Below are positions 48,058 through 58,990 of a stretch of DNA of 64,000 nt, piece after piece. A program made the translations under genes and the position numbers. The stretch is from Ephemerocybe angulata (lineage: Eukaryota > Basidiomycota > Agaricomycetes > Agaricales > Psathyrellaceae): positions 248,001 to 312,000 of the forward strand of contig JAACJK010000227.1 of the NCBI GenBank assembly GCA_013368325.1, in the 5' to 3' direction. The notes beneath the pieces are model-generated. The model had not been told where the DNA came from. It did not search any database and saw nothing but the letters and a program-made list of their open reading frames with translations. Each line of letters begins with the position of its first letter. Position 1 is the first letter of the stretch.

Positions 48058-49525
48058 ATGTCCCAACATGACAAAGAGAACCAAGTGCCGCCGCCAGCGA
48101 GCACGAGATTTGGGGTTGTTCCCAGCACGTTTAAGAAGACTTCCCTGAAGCGTCCATTAAACGCTCTTGAGCTTGGACCCAAGAAGCGACCGTGAGTACA
48201 CTTTATTACCGTCGTGTGCACAGTTTTCCTCCCTATCAATACAGCACCCACACCGACCCACTTGTTCACCATGGCCGGCACTTCGGAAGATCAGTATTTG
48301 CCTTTGCAAATATACATGCCCTGATTCTCCTTGGACTGTCAATGGACGAAGATAGTGCTCCTGACACACAGCAGTAAGCTATCGCCCCTTCTGATGGCAC
48401 CACATTGCGATAACACTGGTACAGAGAGCGGCGAGAGTGTCGGGTGTATCGGGCATTGCTTAAGATGGTCCCAGGTCTTGAGGACCGCCTTGTAGTCGAT
48501 GATACAGAAGACGAGGCTGCTATATTTGAAATTGCTAACCTGGTGAGCCCTCTGCTCTTGATTCTCCCAGGGATCTTACCAACTCTCGAGCAGTTACAAA
48601 AAGGTGCTTCGAGTGCGCGGTCGGACGATACAAAGAGTCTGAAGGGTGCTGTACTCGACTGGATTGTGATTGAAGGACAACCACTCTCCCCACCCCTAGC
48701 CAGAAATGTTAAGGTGGATAGAGGGTTCAATCATGAACGTACCGGGCTTCTCTTATGTCCAGCTGAGATGGATTGGTCAGATCCAGAGTGCGTAATAACA
48801 CTCAAAAGCAGTATGCACGGCTAATCCGTGCCTTCACAATAGAATTAAGCGCCAGCTCAAGAACAAGGAAGTATCGATTCCCGGAAACCATTGGCCACTC
48901 TTCGTATATCAGGATGAGAGATACGATCCTGATGAACCTTGGAAGGGTCTCTTCCGAAGCAAGCTACTACTTCGTGTACGTCCAGACTCCAAAATTGTGG
49001 TATCTGTATTCCTTTCTTGACCTCAGTACTCGCTCCTCAGGCATACAAACACGTCTTTACTTCCCCTAGCTCCGTCGATGATGACCCAAAGGCAACACGA
49101 TCTGGGAATGCCAGAATCCATGGAATGACGAGTGCCACACGGGCATCAATTGCTTACATCGCTACACAGGTATGTTCACATTTGACTCACCCAGCTTTCG
49201 ACATCTCCAGTGTCACTCAAACATACTTCTTGAACTTTTCTAGGTACGCTTTGCCCTATCATCGGCGAGTACATTTAGTCGGACGGATAGAGAGACGGAC
49301 TCGGAGACCTTCTACACCTCCGTTCTGGAGCTGTTTGAAGATCCTGAGGAGCAGGCTGAAGTGAAGGAGCTCGTGGCTTGGTGGAATAGGCAAGTATTCC
49401 CGTCGTTCTCAAACACCAAACGTGTCATTCCCACCAATAGTGCCTTGTCAAGAATCAAGGCTCGGAGAGCAGCGATAAAGGCCGCAAGTGCCGCTAGTAA
49501 TCCAGGTCCTAGTGGGAGCAGTTAA
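48058..49525 (+). CDS. DUF6698-type protein
   Basis: Six exons, 48058-48191, 48425-48542, 48591-48787, 48843-48975, 49041-49169 and 49244-49525, in phase, giving 330 residues. Recognised from the conserved order in this basidiomycete family: KGASSARSDDTKSLKGAVLDW, RGFNHERTGLLLCPAEMDW, NHWPLFVYQDERYDPDEPW, KHVFTSPSSVDDDPKATRSG, ARIHGMTSATRASIAYIATQ, then RTDRETDSETFYTSVLELFED and WWNRQVFP. The role of the family is unknown. It is often multi-copy in Agaricomycetes, which suggests mobility or rapid turnover. The N-terminal exon is basic (KRPLNALELGPKKRP) and could carry a nuclear localisation signal. The first intron (233 nt) is long and might hide a small exon. Confidence 0.75.
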
Positions 49526-50091
49526 GAGGATCCGGGGCGTATTATTATACCTGTGTTTAGTACCTTACCCTATTAGCAACAGTAATTCCCAGGCAATAAT
49601 CTAGAAACCCGCCTTAGTGCGGTCATTCCAGCTCGCACTGTTTGACAATACAATGGTTATATATTCGTGCACAAGGGACCACACGGGCACTTGCGATCGG
49701 CACAACCAAGAATGACACCACCCTTCGAACGGTTGTCAAACGTGCTTACGCGACTATATAAGGACACTTATGGCCAGCGAAATCCAGAGAGCTTGTTCTG
49801 ATCGAGGGGGTCTACCTGGTAGGCGGCGACATGCGGTATATGTCTTCTTGAAAATGATTACCACTCACATGAACGATGGATGTTGGTAGGACGGGCACAT
49901 GTGAGCAATCACGTATCTACCTTCTGTCTGCATGGCCAAAAGTGGCCAGCGAGATTGGCTCCTCAAATATAGGAGGAATAGACAAGTCTGACGTTTGGCT
50001 GGAACATACCCAACCATGGTTAACCAGGCAAAACTTCGGTCAGAGTCTCAGCCTCCTCATTCCTTACCAAAGCTAGACAGAATTGATGACG
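49526..50091. other. Intergenic region, nothing recognised
   Basis: No coding support on either strand. Confidence 0.35.
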
Positions 50092-50430
50092 TCGGTCATC
50101 CAGCCTAAGTCTTTTATACGTGGTAAACCAAGCAATTGTTATTGGAATGATAGTATCTAAAATGTGTACCTACCCTTAGATGGCGATCTTGACGTGACAA
50201 TAGGTGGGATCTCTTGCGAACTTGACAAGAGGCTGCAATTCTTGCATCGCAGACAATATGCGGGAACTATTGCAAAGTTGACAGGAGGCCGCTCATCCAG
50301 CCCAAGTCTTCTATACATGGTAAACCAAGTCATTGTTATTGAAATGATAGGTTCTAAAATGTGTACCTACCCTTAGATGGCGATCTTGATGTGACAGTAG
50401 GTGGGAACTCTTGCAAAGTTGACAAGCGGC
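50092..50430. repeat. Tandem duplication of about 197-bp period
   Basis: 50092-50232 and 50289-50430 are similar: catccagcc-aagtctt, taaaccaag-cattgttattg, aaaatgtgtacctaccctta, gatggcgatcttga-gtgaca, ttgacaag. Short copies of cttgcaa-gttgacaag-gg continue to about 50465. Confidence 0.85.
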
Positions 50431-50981
50431 CGCAATTCTTGCAACGATGACAAGAGGTTGCAACTCTTGTACGGCTGGTCTTATCAACAGGGCTGGTGGA
50501 ATGGATAAGGATCAATAATTCTTAAGCCTTTCATCACATTTCTCCGCCTGGTGGACCTGATAGGCGCTCGCAATTTATTTGCCCTTTGATGACATGCGTA
50601 AGAGATGTTGTGTTGGTTAGGTTTCGCAAAGTCCAGCGTCACTTACAATACCTTCTCAGGTGGTCTGCAAGTCTTCTAGAGATTATTGACCTGACAAGGG
50701 CAGGTAACTCAAAGTAAGGAAAGATAAAGGACTGTCACACAACACTCAGGCCCCTGATGCATATATTACCAGTACTACCTGGATTACTTGGGATTACTAC
50801 AACGAAATTCGGTATTCTCTTTTTCCTCAGGCCCAGGAGCAGACTTTGAGGCATGTATGATAGAAAAGGTAATAAAGAACTGTCCGTAGCATTTTATCGA
50901 GTGGTCAAGAAGTGGTACATGGCCTGGATGTACGGGGAGAATATGTCTAGACTACGCCGGTGTGGACGGCACGCGGGAAAT
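50431..50981. other. Intergenic region, nothing recognised
   Basis: No coding support. Its right end runs into the dispersed GGTTGGCCGGACGGGC repeat (50953-51012) that truncates the next gene. Confidence 0.35.
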
Positions 50982-51417
50982 TCATCCTTGCCCGTCCGGC
51001 CAACCGTACATGTACTCCCTGCACCCAGCCATCACTGAATAGACAAAGTACTTCTTAGCCGCTTCTGAAAGTGCGAACACAGTGTCGCACGACAATGTTG
51101 CCCACGGAGTGAATCTGGTCTTGTGCATACCCTGCATGAGGAGCTTCAGGATCTCAGCTGTCTCAGTGAGATCCACTGGCTCGTGCGTGTCATCGACGGA
51201 ATTGGCACTGGGAAATCCATCGCTCCATGCCTCCAGATTGGCCTTGTGTGCCCCGATGAGGACCTTATCGCTCGATTGCAGGACGAGGTCAACGGGAATC
51301 TGACAGCCAGACACTATGGATAACATGGACAACGGGATCAGAGCGCTTATACCACGCTAGAATGGGGTCATGGTGGGACGAACCTGGGCATATCGCGCGA
51401 GCTGGCTGGATCTTCAT
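50982..51417 (-). pseudogene. BTB gene truncated by a dispersed repeat
   Basis: Exon 1 is 51384-51417 and exon 2 starts at 51313, with the family's splice phase. The BTB text is good (QIPVDLVLQSSDKVLIGAHKANLE, WSDGFPSANS, KKYFVYSVMAGCREYM). It then runs straight into the repeat at about 51008, which supplies a short tail (YGWPDGQG) and a stop at 50982. Exons 3 and 4 are absent. The 121-residue product would be an isolated BTB domain; such short forms can act as dominant partners, but decay is more likely. The promoter (51425-51585) is intact, with TATATA near 51492 and TGACGTCA at 51552-51559. Confidence 0.75.
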
Positions 51418-51748
51418 TGCTGTGTGGTGGTGGTACTCGTTGTGGAAGGATTAGAGCCGTGTGATAACCGTTGCACTGTCGGGTGTTCTTTATATATCGG
51501 GGTTTCAGGCTGTTTCGGGGCGCCTCCTGTCTGACGGTAGCTGTCCATGTATGACGTCACAAATCAGCTGAGAGACTGTTTAAGACTTACTCGGGAAGCA
51601 TAAAGCAGTAGAATGGTCTAAAGAAGGGGTGCCGTTGCACAAGTCCAGTCGCACACGGAATGTACACATGCATACACCGATGATAAGTTCATAAGTTTAG
51701 AACTAATAGTCACATAGTATGCAGGATATCCAAACCTCTTCAAAAGTG

Positions 51749-52794
51749 TTACATGTACGTACTAAATTCCCGGATACTCCACAACGCCGTTTCACACCTA
51801 TCTTTCCACGCATCGACTCTCTTGGAACAAGAGCCGTTCGGGCAGTCAGCCAGCAGGTTGGCATTCGCACTGAGGGCCTCCTGGAACCATGTGATATCCT
51901 TGCCTTGTAGACGCCTGAGGCAGTCTGTCGCCCTCCGAGGTAGCTTGCGCTTTACCTCCCGGAAGTAGGGGTCCCATTGCTCGCATTCATGGGGGTGGCG
52001 TTTCTTGCTAAGCCATTCCGGGGGCTCGGAAGTAACGAACTCGGCGACTTCCAGGAAAGCGTTTCTGTACGCTGTCTGATGTGAGCGGGGTACCATCAGC
52101 AATAGATGCGTCGCAGATGAGATGTGGACTGACCCATGCAACAACAATGGCGGGATGATTGCGGAAGCGACTTGCGATCTCGTTTGGGTGAGTGTCGATT
52201 ATGTATGGCGCTGCTTGATCTATTACTTCAGTATAGTCGTACTTCACGCCATGTCGAAACGCCGCCATCGAGTACACTCGCTTAGAGGCAATTCGCCTTC
52301 AATACCACGTCGCAATTTAACAGAATGAACGAAGATGTGCGAAATTAAAGGGAGGCTCACTCGATGTATTCAGCACAGCTCGCCATGACCGAGTATACCA
52401 AGTACTTCTCTGCAGCTTCCGCAAGTTCAAATCCGTCACTAAAAAACGTCTTCGAGAGTCTGGCATGCTTCCTGAGATGCATTCTCTCGAATAAGGATCG
52501 GAGTACGAGACTGCGTTCCGTGAGACAAACTGCCTCATCGGTGGCGAATACGAGGTCTGCACCCGGAAAGCCCTCGCTGAGGTGCTCGAGCATCGTCTTA
52601 TGGGTCCAGATGAGGATGCCATCGCCCGATCGGAACGCTATATCACAGGGAGAAGACAATCTGGCACTGATTATGGCAGGGACGTCAGAGCTGGGTCCCC
52701 ACAGTTGCACCCATATCTGCGAGACTAGAAACGCACCGGTACATTTGACATCTGTGAGCTGGTTAGGGGTCTGAGTCAGAGTTTGGTCCATCAT
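51749..52794 (-). CDS. BTB/POZ domain protein, BTB-2 (divergent)
   Basis: Exons by alignment to the family: 52737-52794, 52361-52666, 52134-52296 and 51749-52075; the last is again 327 nt. The BTB block is diverged but visible (CDIAFRSGDGILIWTHKTMLEHLSEG, then LAEAAEKYLVYSVMASCAEYIE). Relative to paralogues one base is missing near 52646, so splicing the usual first intron gives a stop (ATA TAG) shortly after the join. Reading straight through that intron (52667-52736) stays open and restores the BTB frame, giving a longer N-terminus. The gene is therefore either a pseudogene or one that keeps the former intron as coding sequence. Confidence 0.6.
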
Positions 52795-53132
52795 CGCAGA
52801 GGGGTGTTCGTCGTGGGTGGAACAAACTCGTTTCTAGGATTCGAACATCGCAGGCCCGGTATATGTAGTTCCTGCCTCATGGCTGATGACACCGATGACA
52901 TGAGCACGGATATTTCCGAGGTGCATCGAGCACGGGCGTTTAAAGCCGACAGTGCCTGCTTCTGTGGTGCTTAGTGAGACGCCCTCAGTGACATTTGCCG
53001 TTGGATTGATTTCTAGAAAATTTGTACAAAATGACACTTTCATCTTTATTGATACAGAGTTCCAGCGTAGCGCTGGTGCAGGCTGAGAATCTACTTGACG
53101 GCGTCCGACCGCCGGGCTTCAAGCAAAGCTCT

Positions 53133-53609
53133 TTAAGCGCACGCCAGAATACCGCCACGATTGGCGACGCACTCATCTAAAGTATGGCAATCGTCAGTTA
53201 CACACTGTCAAATGGCAATGGCAATATCCCGTCTTACCCAAGTCAGCAATCTTATTACCCCCAGGGCAGCTGCAAAGCATGAAGGCCCCAGTACGGATCA
53301 AGCACCCAGCACATCCTTGCGCTGCATAGTTACCGCTGAAGGTCCCATTAGTCACTGTTCTGACCTGAATAGGGACGATTCTTACTTGGGTCGGCAAACC
53401 AGATTGTTGGGGTCAATGCCAATGCATGCGTTGAGGTTGAGCGCGGTGTTGACCTGGCCACCCTGGCCGTTGCCGCACGTCGCCCGGAGAAAGTTGTTGT
53501 TCTCAATAAAGTAGTTGGTGCAAGTGCGAGAAAAGTCTCCCCGGGCTTGAGCACCTTGCACTGCGGCGAGTGCTGCAACGGCGAAGTAGGTAAGAGCTGA
53601 GTAGCGCAT
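53133..53609 (-). CDS. Secreted CVNH-type (cyanovirin-N homology) lectin
   Basis: Three exons, 53386-53609, 53238-53335 and 53133-53176, in phase, giving 121 residues. A signal peptide is clear (MRYSALTYFAVAALAAVQGAQA). The mature part has the CVNH pattern: DFSRTCTNYFIENNNFLRATC, ALNLNACIG, NLVC, then NGNYAAQGCAGC, LCSCPGG, and DECVANRGGILAC, two pseudo-repeats with paired cysteines. CVNH proteins are small sugar-binding lectins; in fungi they are thought to act in cell-surface recognition or defence. The last exon is only 44 nt but completes the fold exactly, which supports the model. Extra cysteines (eight or nine in all) suggest more disulfides than usual. Confidence 0.85.
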
Positions 53610-54916
53610 GCTTGAAGAGTCGAGGAGTGGTTAATGGCCTGTCCTTGATGCACAGAGGCTAGCTCCCTTATACCTTATTCAAATTCGGGGTTATTCTGAG
53701 GCAATCCTGAGCTCCGGCCACGATTATGTCAGTATACTTGGTAGAGAAGTGTTCCAGGTTCTTGCCGATATTGATGTTACCTGTGCATCGGCGCGCCGTC
53801 ATCGGAGAGAAGCACAGATCGCAATTTTCTATCTTCCTTCGAGTAATTTTAACTACAGAGCACTGTTCTATAATGTTTCTGAGATGGGTTTCGATGTTAC
53901 TAATGGAGGCTAGAGGCGGCACCAAGTCACTTGGCATTTATTGTTAGATGATCGGCGGCGTGATCTACGGCTGAGTGTAATCCTGTTCTGCTGCTATACT
54001 GCCTTCCGATCAGCTCCAAGAGAGATTGTTTGGCACAGCGGGTCCTTCAAATGTGGAATTAGTACAGTACAAGTGGTCTATCAACACCTTAGTTCTCCTG
54101 TTAGCGGTACGCAGCATATTCATGTGGGTGTTGTCTAACTGACTGTCATTACGACAATCCGGCAATGGTGGAACAGCCTTTGTGATAGAACATTGCAAGC
54201 AAGGACTGCGCTCTGAGGTAAGTTAGCCTAATTATCGGTGATTTATGAGCCCCAGACTCCAGAGTGTGCAAATCAAGAGGGTGATAGATATCTATGCAAA
54301 CCACGGCGCTCTCAAGCGGCGAGGGATGCCGACGGCTATATTGCCGTTGTCACAAGAGCATATGGCCAGATACAAGCATCTCCGATGCCACAGGCTTCAT
54401 TATAAAGGGATAGGTGGTTCTATCCAAATGAACATGTGGATTGCGCTTCTTTAAACGCGCCTGTGGTACGAACTTGGCCGCGTAAGAGCTAACCTTCCTT
54501 CGATGGGGGGTGAGTGGTCAGGAGAAATAAGCGCCCGAAAGACATAAGGTAGACTACATAGTAGCATTGGTGGTTCAGTTGATCTCAGGAAGTATTAAAT
54601 ACCTGTAGGAAGTGGGAGAGTAGGGACGCTTCAGCGGCCCACCTAACGTTCAATTTGCTGTCGCTCGACCATCAAGCACAAGACGTGCAATGACCTTGAG
54701 ACCAGCATATCAGCGAGGCGCTAGTACCAAGCGAGTTTTGCGCACGTCTTCACTTGAACTAATTTTTACACAAAAAAGGGCACACAGGGAATCGCACGTG
54801 ATGTAACACCCGAATGTTGCATTGAAACTGACCCATAGCTGCTTTTGGTAATTCATTCTTCGCCCAAACGATCATTCAGAAAGCACGGTCAAACCCCACC
54901 CTGTACGTCCGTGTAC
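53610..54916. other. Intergenic region, nothing recognised
   Basis: 53640-53690 holds the CVNH promoter (a CTTATACC word near 53668). The rest shows no frame with domain resemblance and no RNA gene that I can identify. Confidence 0.4.
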
Positions 54917-55772
54917 TCACTCCACTAGAGGTTCTGCTATATTCATGGCATCGCAGGCCTTTTTCCCGAGGAGGGCATACCCCATGCACTCTGGGCGGCC
55001 CATCGCCACGATCCGAGTCCCCGATACCGCGTTTCTCAATTCACCGACTTCCTTTCTCAAGGCCTCGAGCTCCTGCTCTCGCCCTCTCCCGCGCTCCACT
55101 TCCCTTGCAAGCGCTTCCTTGAGTTCGTCAATCTCGTCGAGTAAGTGGTCGACGATCGGGGGTATGGGCATAAGATGCGACTGTGAGGCGGTCGGTGGAT
55201 TGTTGCTGGTGGAAGGTACCTAATACGAAGTAAGACTCCGTAATGAATCCATGTGGAGAACATTGATGAGAGGTTGTTGAAGGATACCGTGGGGCATGAG
55301 CGAGAAATGTGGAGTGGCACCGCGGGTGTCCGAGTGGCGACGAGTGGCTCGAACTAATGAGTTGAAGGGACGCACCTGGTCGGTGTTAACCACGGAAGGT
55401 GGTTGGAGAGGTTGAACAAGAAGGATTGGCGGTGGGCCGACCGGATGAGGGACGGGCAGTAGATAGATTGGGGAATCACCCCATGCGACATCCACAGGAT
55501 ATCGGTCATCGTGAACGAGGTCCAACGGCTGTCCGTCATACATCGGGGGGTCGCCTTGGTATACCCGTGCCCAAGCCTCTTTATACAAAGCTATCGTCGT
55601 TTCTCGCGTATTGATCGTCATTTTGCCGAGAAATAGCCTCGCAGCGAACTTCACGAACTCTTTGGGAGTTGTTTGATGGTAAAGCCCTTCGGGGTTGGGG
55701 CACTGGCAAGAGATGTGGTATCTCTTCTGATGGCGCCTCCAGGCATAACACTGGCTGATTCAGGATTAGCAC
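54917..55772 (-). CDS. Hypothetical protein with C-terminal coiled coil
   Basis: The last exon, 54917-55219, joins in phase to an exon ending at 55376. The reading continues upstream through FVKFAARLFLGKMTINTRETT and RYHISCQCPNPEGLYHQ to about 55760; the start exon was not resolved, and 55621 (MTINTRE) is a possible internal start. The N-terminal part has Cys residues (C-x-C) and Trp/Tyr-rich text; the middle is Pro-rich (PVPHPVGPPPILLVQP). The last exon forms a strong amphipathic helix (VDHLLDEIDELKEALAREVE, then LEALRKEVGELRNAV), a probable coiled coil. Unknown family. Confidence 0.5.
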
Positions 55773-56232
55773 GCTTCTTTGGAGAACTGCCTACGCCAGG
55801 GAGTGGGCGACTGACTTTGCGATGATTCCAACGTTCCTCTTCGCCAGCGGCTCTCCTTTGATTTCAATAGGCACACGGTGGCATGTATGGTCGCATGTCC
55901 AATGCTGGCTTCTGAAGTGTGTCTCTTCCATCGTGTTGGGGCGTGCTATGGGCAATGGTCGCGCGTTGCCTTTGCTCGAGATGGTCGTTGGAACAAAGGT
56001 TAATTTGGGCGAATCACGCTAATATCTGGCGGTATGGTCACGTTCCATCAATCGCGGTCACTCTTGCGGAGCCTGACCGGAGATAAGCACTTAAGCGCCC
56101 ACATCCACATCGGGATGCATTGCAGACATCGATCACTCACGCGGGGCAGAGTCGGAGATTACGGTTGGATTGGCATAGGTCCCCTGCTTCCCTTGCTTCC
56201 AGTATACTGCCAAAACCCCTCTGAGTACGACG
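55773..56232. other. Spacer before BTB-3
   Basis: No gene is supported. The part nearest 56233 (for example cccttgcttccag, catactgcc) resembles the DNA upstream of BTB-5. Confidence 0.4.
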
Positions 56233-57281
56233 ATGAGTGAAGGGGCTCATGCACCAGGTAATGGACTCGGACACAACGCGGCATGTCCAGGTGAGCTATT
56301 ACACGTCTTGAAATATCGTATGAAGCTGGGCGCTTACCTCTCCCAGTTCCAAGCTGCTCCATCCCCGTCGATTTGATCCTCCGATCAAGCGATCAAGAAC
56401 TCATCGGAGCCCACAAGGCCAACCTCGAGCACTTCAGCGACGGTTTCCCCAGTGCGGATAGTGTCAGCGATTCAAAGGAGCCCGTTGATCTCTCAGAGAA
56501 CGGGACGACGCTCAAGCTCTTGCTCAGTGGGACGCACAAGCAGAGGCTTCCCATTTTATCGGGACTTGGGAGCGATCAACTTCTCGCACTGGCGGAGGCG
56601 GGAGAGAAGTACTTCGTGTATGGGGTGATGGCGGCGTGCAGTGAGCATATTCGCGCAGAGTGAGTGAGATTTCTCCTATAATACCAATTGTCGTAACAAC
56701 AGGGCTGATGTGCGCTGCAGATCGCGACTTGTAAAGGACGGTCGGACAGCTACTGCGTACTTTGCGTATGCGGCAAAGTTCGGATACGTCGATGTTGCGG
56801 ATGCAGTGGCGCCTTTCATGGTCGATTTGGACACCACTTACATGAAAAGCCGCCTGATTGGGTACGATACAGCCTTCCTGGCATGGGTGAGTACTTCTTG
56901 CTATCAACCTTGGTGCACATACTCTAGCAAATCACTCACGATTTCTGTATACAGATGAGATACAGGGAGCAGTTCGTCGAATTGTCAGACGCTCTGACGT
57001 CCATCCCCGCCAATGTGTATGTTGTAGCCCCCAGGGATGGCTGCACGGCCTGGGCAAATTATGTCGCTGCAATGAGAGTAACACTCCCTATGACTGTAAA
57101 GGGACATCTCAAGCTGCTCAGAGGCGCCAGCTTCGACCGCCTCGAAGGAATCTTCGATGCTCACTACTATGTGCTCAGCCAGACTTGCAGATGCAGGGTG
57201 TGCTGTGCGATGGGAAGCACCTGGAAGGCCGAGCTCAGGAAGGATCTGTTGGCCACCAAACCCTTTAGTAGTTTCCTGTAG
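56233..57281 (+). CDS. BTB/POZ domain protein, BTB-3
   Basis: Four exons, 56233-56290, 56347-56659, 56721-56886 and 56955-57281, in phase, giving 287 residues. The BTB text is close to BTB-1 and BTB-5 (SIPVDLILRSSDQELIGAHK, NLEHFSDGFPSADSVSDSKE, LAEAGEKYFVYGVMAACSEH). Exon 3 keeps TAYFAYAAKFGYVDVADAVAPFM; exon 4 begins MRYREQFVELSDAL and carries a Cys cluster (CRCRVCC) near its end. No frame damage is seen. It converges tail to tail with BTB-4, 145 bp apart. Likely a protein-interaction module; no enzymatic domain. Confidence 0.85.
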
Positions 57282-57425
57282 CATGCCAAATCAGACCCGT
57301 AAAGCATCCTGGGCTGCGGGGGGACATTTGGAGCACGAAGCGTTATGATTGATGTCTTCAAAGCAGTAGACCGTTATGTTCGTATTCAACATTACTCGTT
57401 TAACCCACTATATTGGGGGACTATA

Positions 57426-58492
57426 TCAGCGGCTCGCGTCGCATAGCGATGCGACCGGTATCGCGAACGCCACCCTACGTGACAAGAAAGTAGAGAACTT
57501 CGGGACGCTGAGCAGTCCCTTCGAGATATCACTCTTCCACTCTGGGCACGGATTCAAGATCTCCGCATGCTCAGAATATGCCCGCAGCGAGAAACTTCCA
57601 TCCGCCACACTCTCGATGAGCCCCCGAGCTGTACGGGGCATATCTGCAACAGTCAAATCGAAATACCGACTCCACCGCCCACACTCATGTATATGACCTT
57701 TTGCATTGTAGTAAGGAGCCGGGTTGAGTGCTTTCTCAGATGCGACGAGGTATTTTTCACGATAGCGGAGCTGAGATACGAGTAAGCGTGCTTGTCTATC
57801 TGTGATGGGAAAAGGCTCACCCAAGCATAGAGCAGCGTGTGATTGTTCTTAGAGAGCTCTTCCATATCTTCCAGAGATGTGGAGATTGTGTAGGGTGCAG
57901 CAGAATTTGCGATGCTCGGGTAGTCGAACTTGACCGCGTAGCACAAACTCATCGCTGGGTGAGTCGTAACACTCCTTCTAAACGCCTCATCAGTCTCTTT
58001 GTGTCATTTGGATAGTGAGAGAAAGAGCTCGCACTCAATAAAGTCACGGCACGGAGACATTGCTGAGTACACCATATATTTCTCCGCCGCCTCCCCCAAT
58101 TCAAAAACGGAAGAAGGATCCAAACCGGACATGGGTGGATACCGCTGCTTATGCATGAACTTCATGAGAAGCTTCAGCGTGTCTCCATCCTCCGACAAGG
58201 GCACAGGGTCCAAAGACGGGGTGACTGAGTCCGAGGTGGGAAACCCGTCGCTGAAGTTCTCTAGACACTTTTGGTGCGCGCCGATCAACGATCCATCTAC
58301 GGTGCTTTGCAGAACAATGTCGACTGGGAGGGTGCAATCGGGTTTAACTGCATTCGTGCCACATACTCTAGATTCAGCCCTGATACCACACATAGACATG
58401 TCATTGGACTTACGAGGACAGAATGCTGCTTCAGGTCCGGAAGCCGCGTCTTTAGAGGTGTGCTCTGGCGTGTCGTCGGTCACCGAGCTCAT
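57426..58492 (-). CDS. BTB/POZ domain protein, BTB-4 (divergent)
   Basis: Four exons, 58414-58492, 58035-58347, 57821-57977 and 57426-57770, in phase, giving 297 residues. Exon 2 is again 313 nt and encodes TLPVDIVLQSTVDGSLIGAHQ, ENFSDGFPTSDSV and LGEAAEKYMVYSAMSPCRDFIE. Exon 3 is 9 nt shorter and exon 4 is 18 nt longer than the family norm. The N-terminus differs from BTB-1/3/5 (DDTPEHTSKDAASGPEAAFCP). No damage is seen. Its upstream DNA (58510-58690) resembles 18765-18890. Confidence 0.82.
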
Positions 58493-58990
58493 ATCGAGAA
58501 GATTACAAGTGCAGGGTTAGGTCGAAGGTAAACGTAGGGAGAAACCTTCCGTCAACTGCTAATATCCACGACTTATGAGACCGGTCTCAGGGCTTACAAA
58601 TCGCCTGGTGTTGTGTGTACCGGTCATGTGAGATAACACCGCTTCTGGCCGAATTTGCCACGGGCGTCTATTCTGACTACGGACCGTTGAAGGGCGCCAG
58701 CCGCAGTTCTCCGTCATCCGAATTGTCGTCTACGACTATCAGATCATGCATGGCCGTTGCACCTGATGTTCCTACGATTGTGAAGTGCTCTGGATACGTG
58801 TCCGAGACCTCAGACAGGTTTGTGACTGCCCAGAATACCTTGATCGAATGGGATGCCTGTTTTCTTTTAAATTACGAGCCAGGGTATATATATATAAAGG
58901 CTGATCACGTACATAATATCCAGAAACATATCTACCCAGCTATAACCTATAAAATGGTATCAATCCAAACCGAAAACCCAGCACTTGCAA
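58493..58990. other. BTB-4 promoter side and ferritin-like 3' flank
   Basis: No gene supported. A run of TATATATA at about 58885-58897 is AT-rich and may be part of the ferritin-like transcript end. 59019-59105 within the next gene is a short Arg/Asp/Gly/Ala-coding repeat. Confidence 0.4.
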
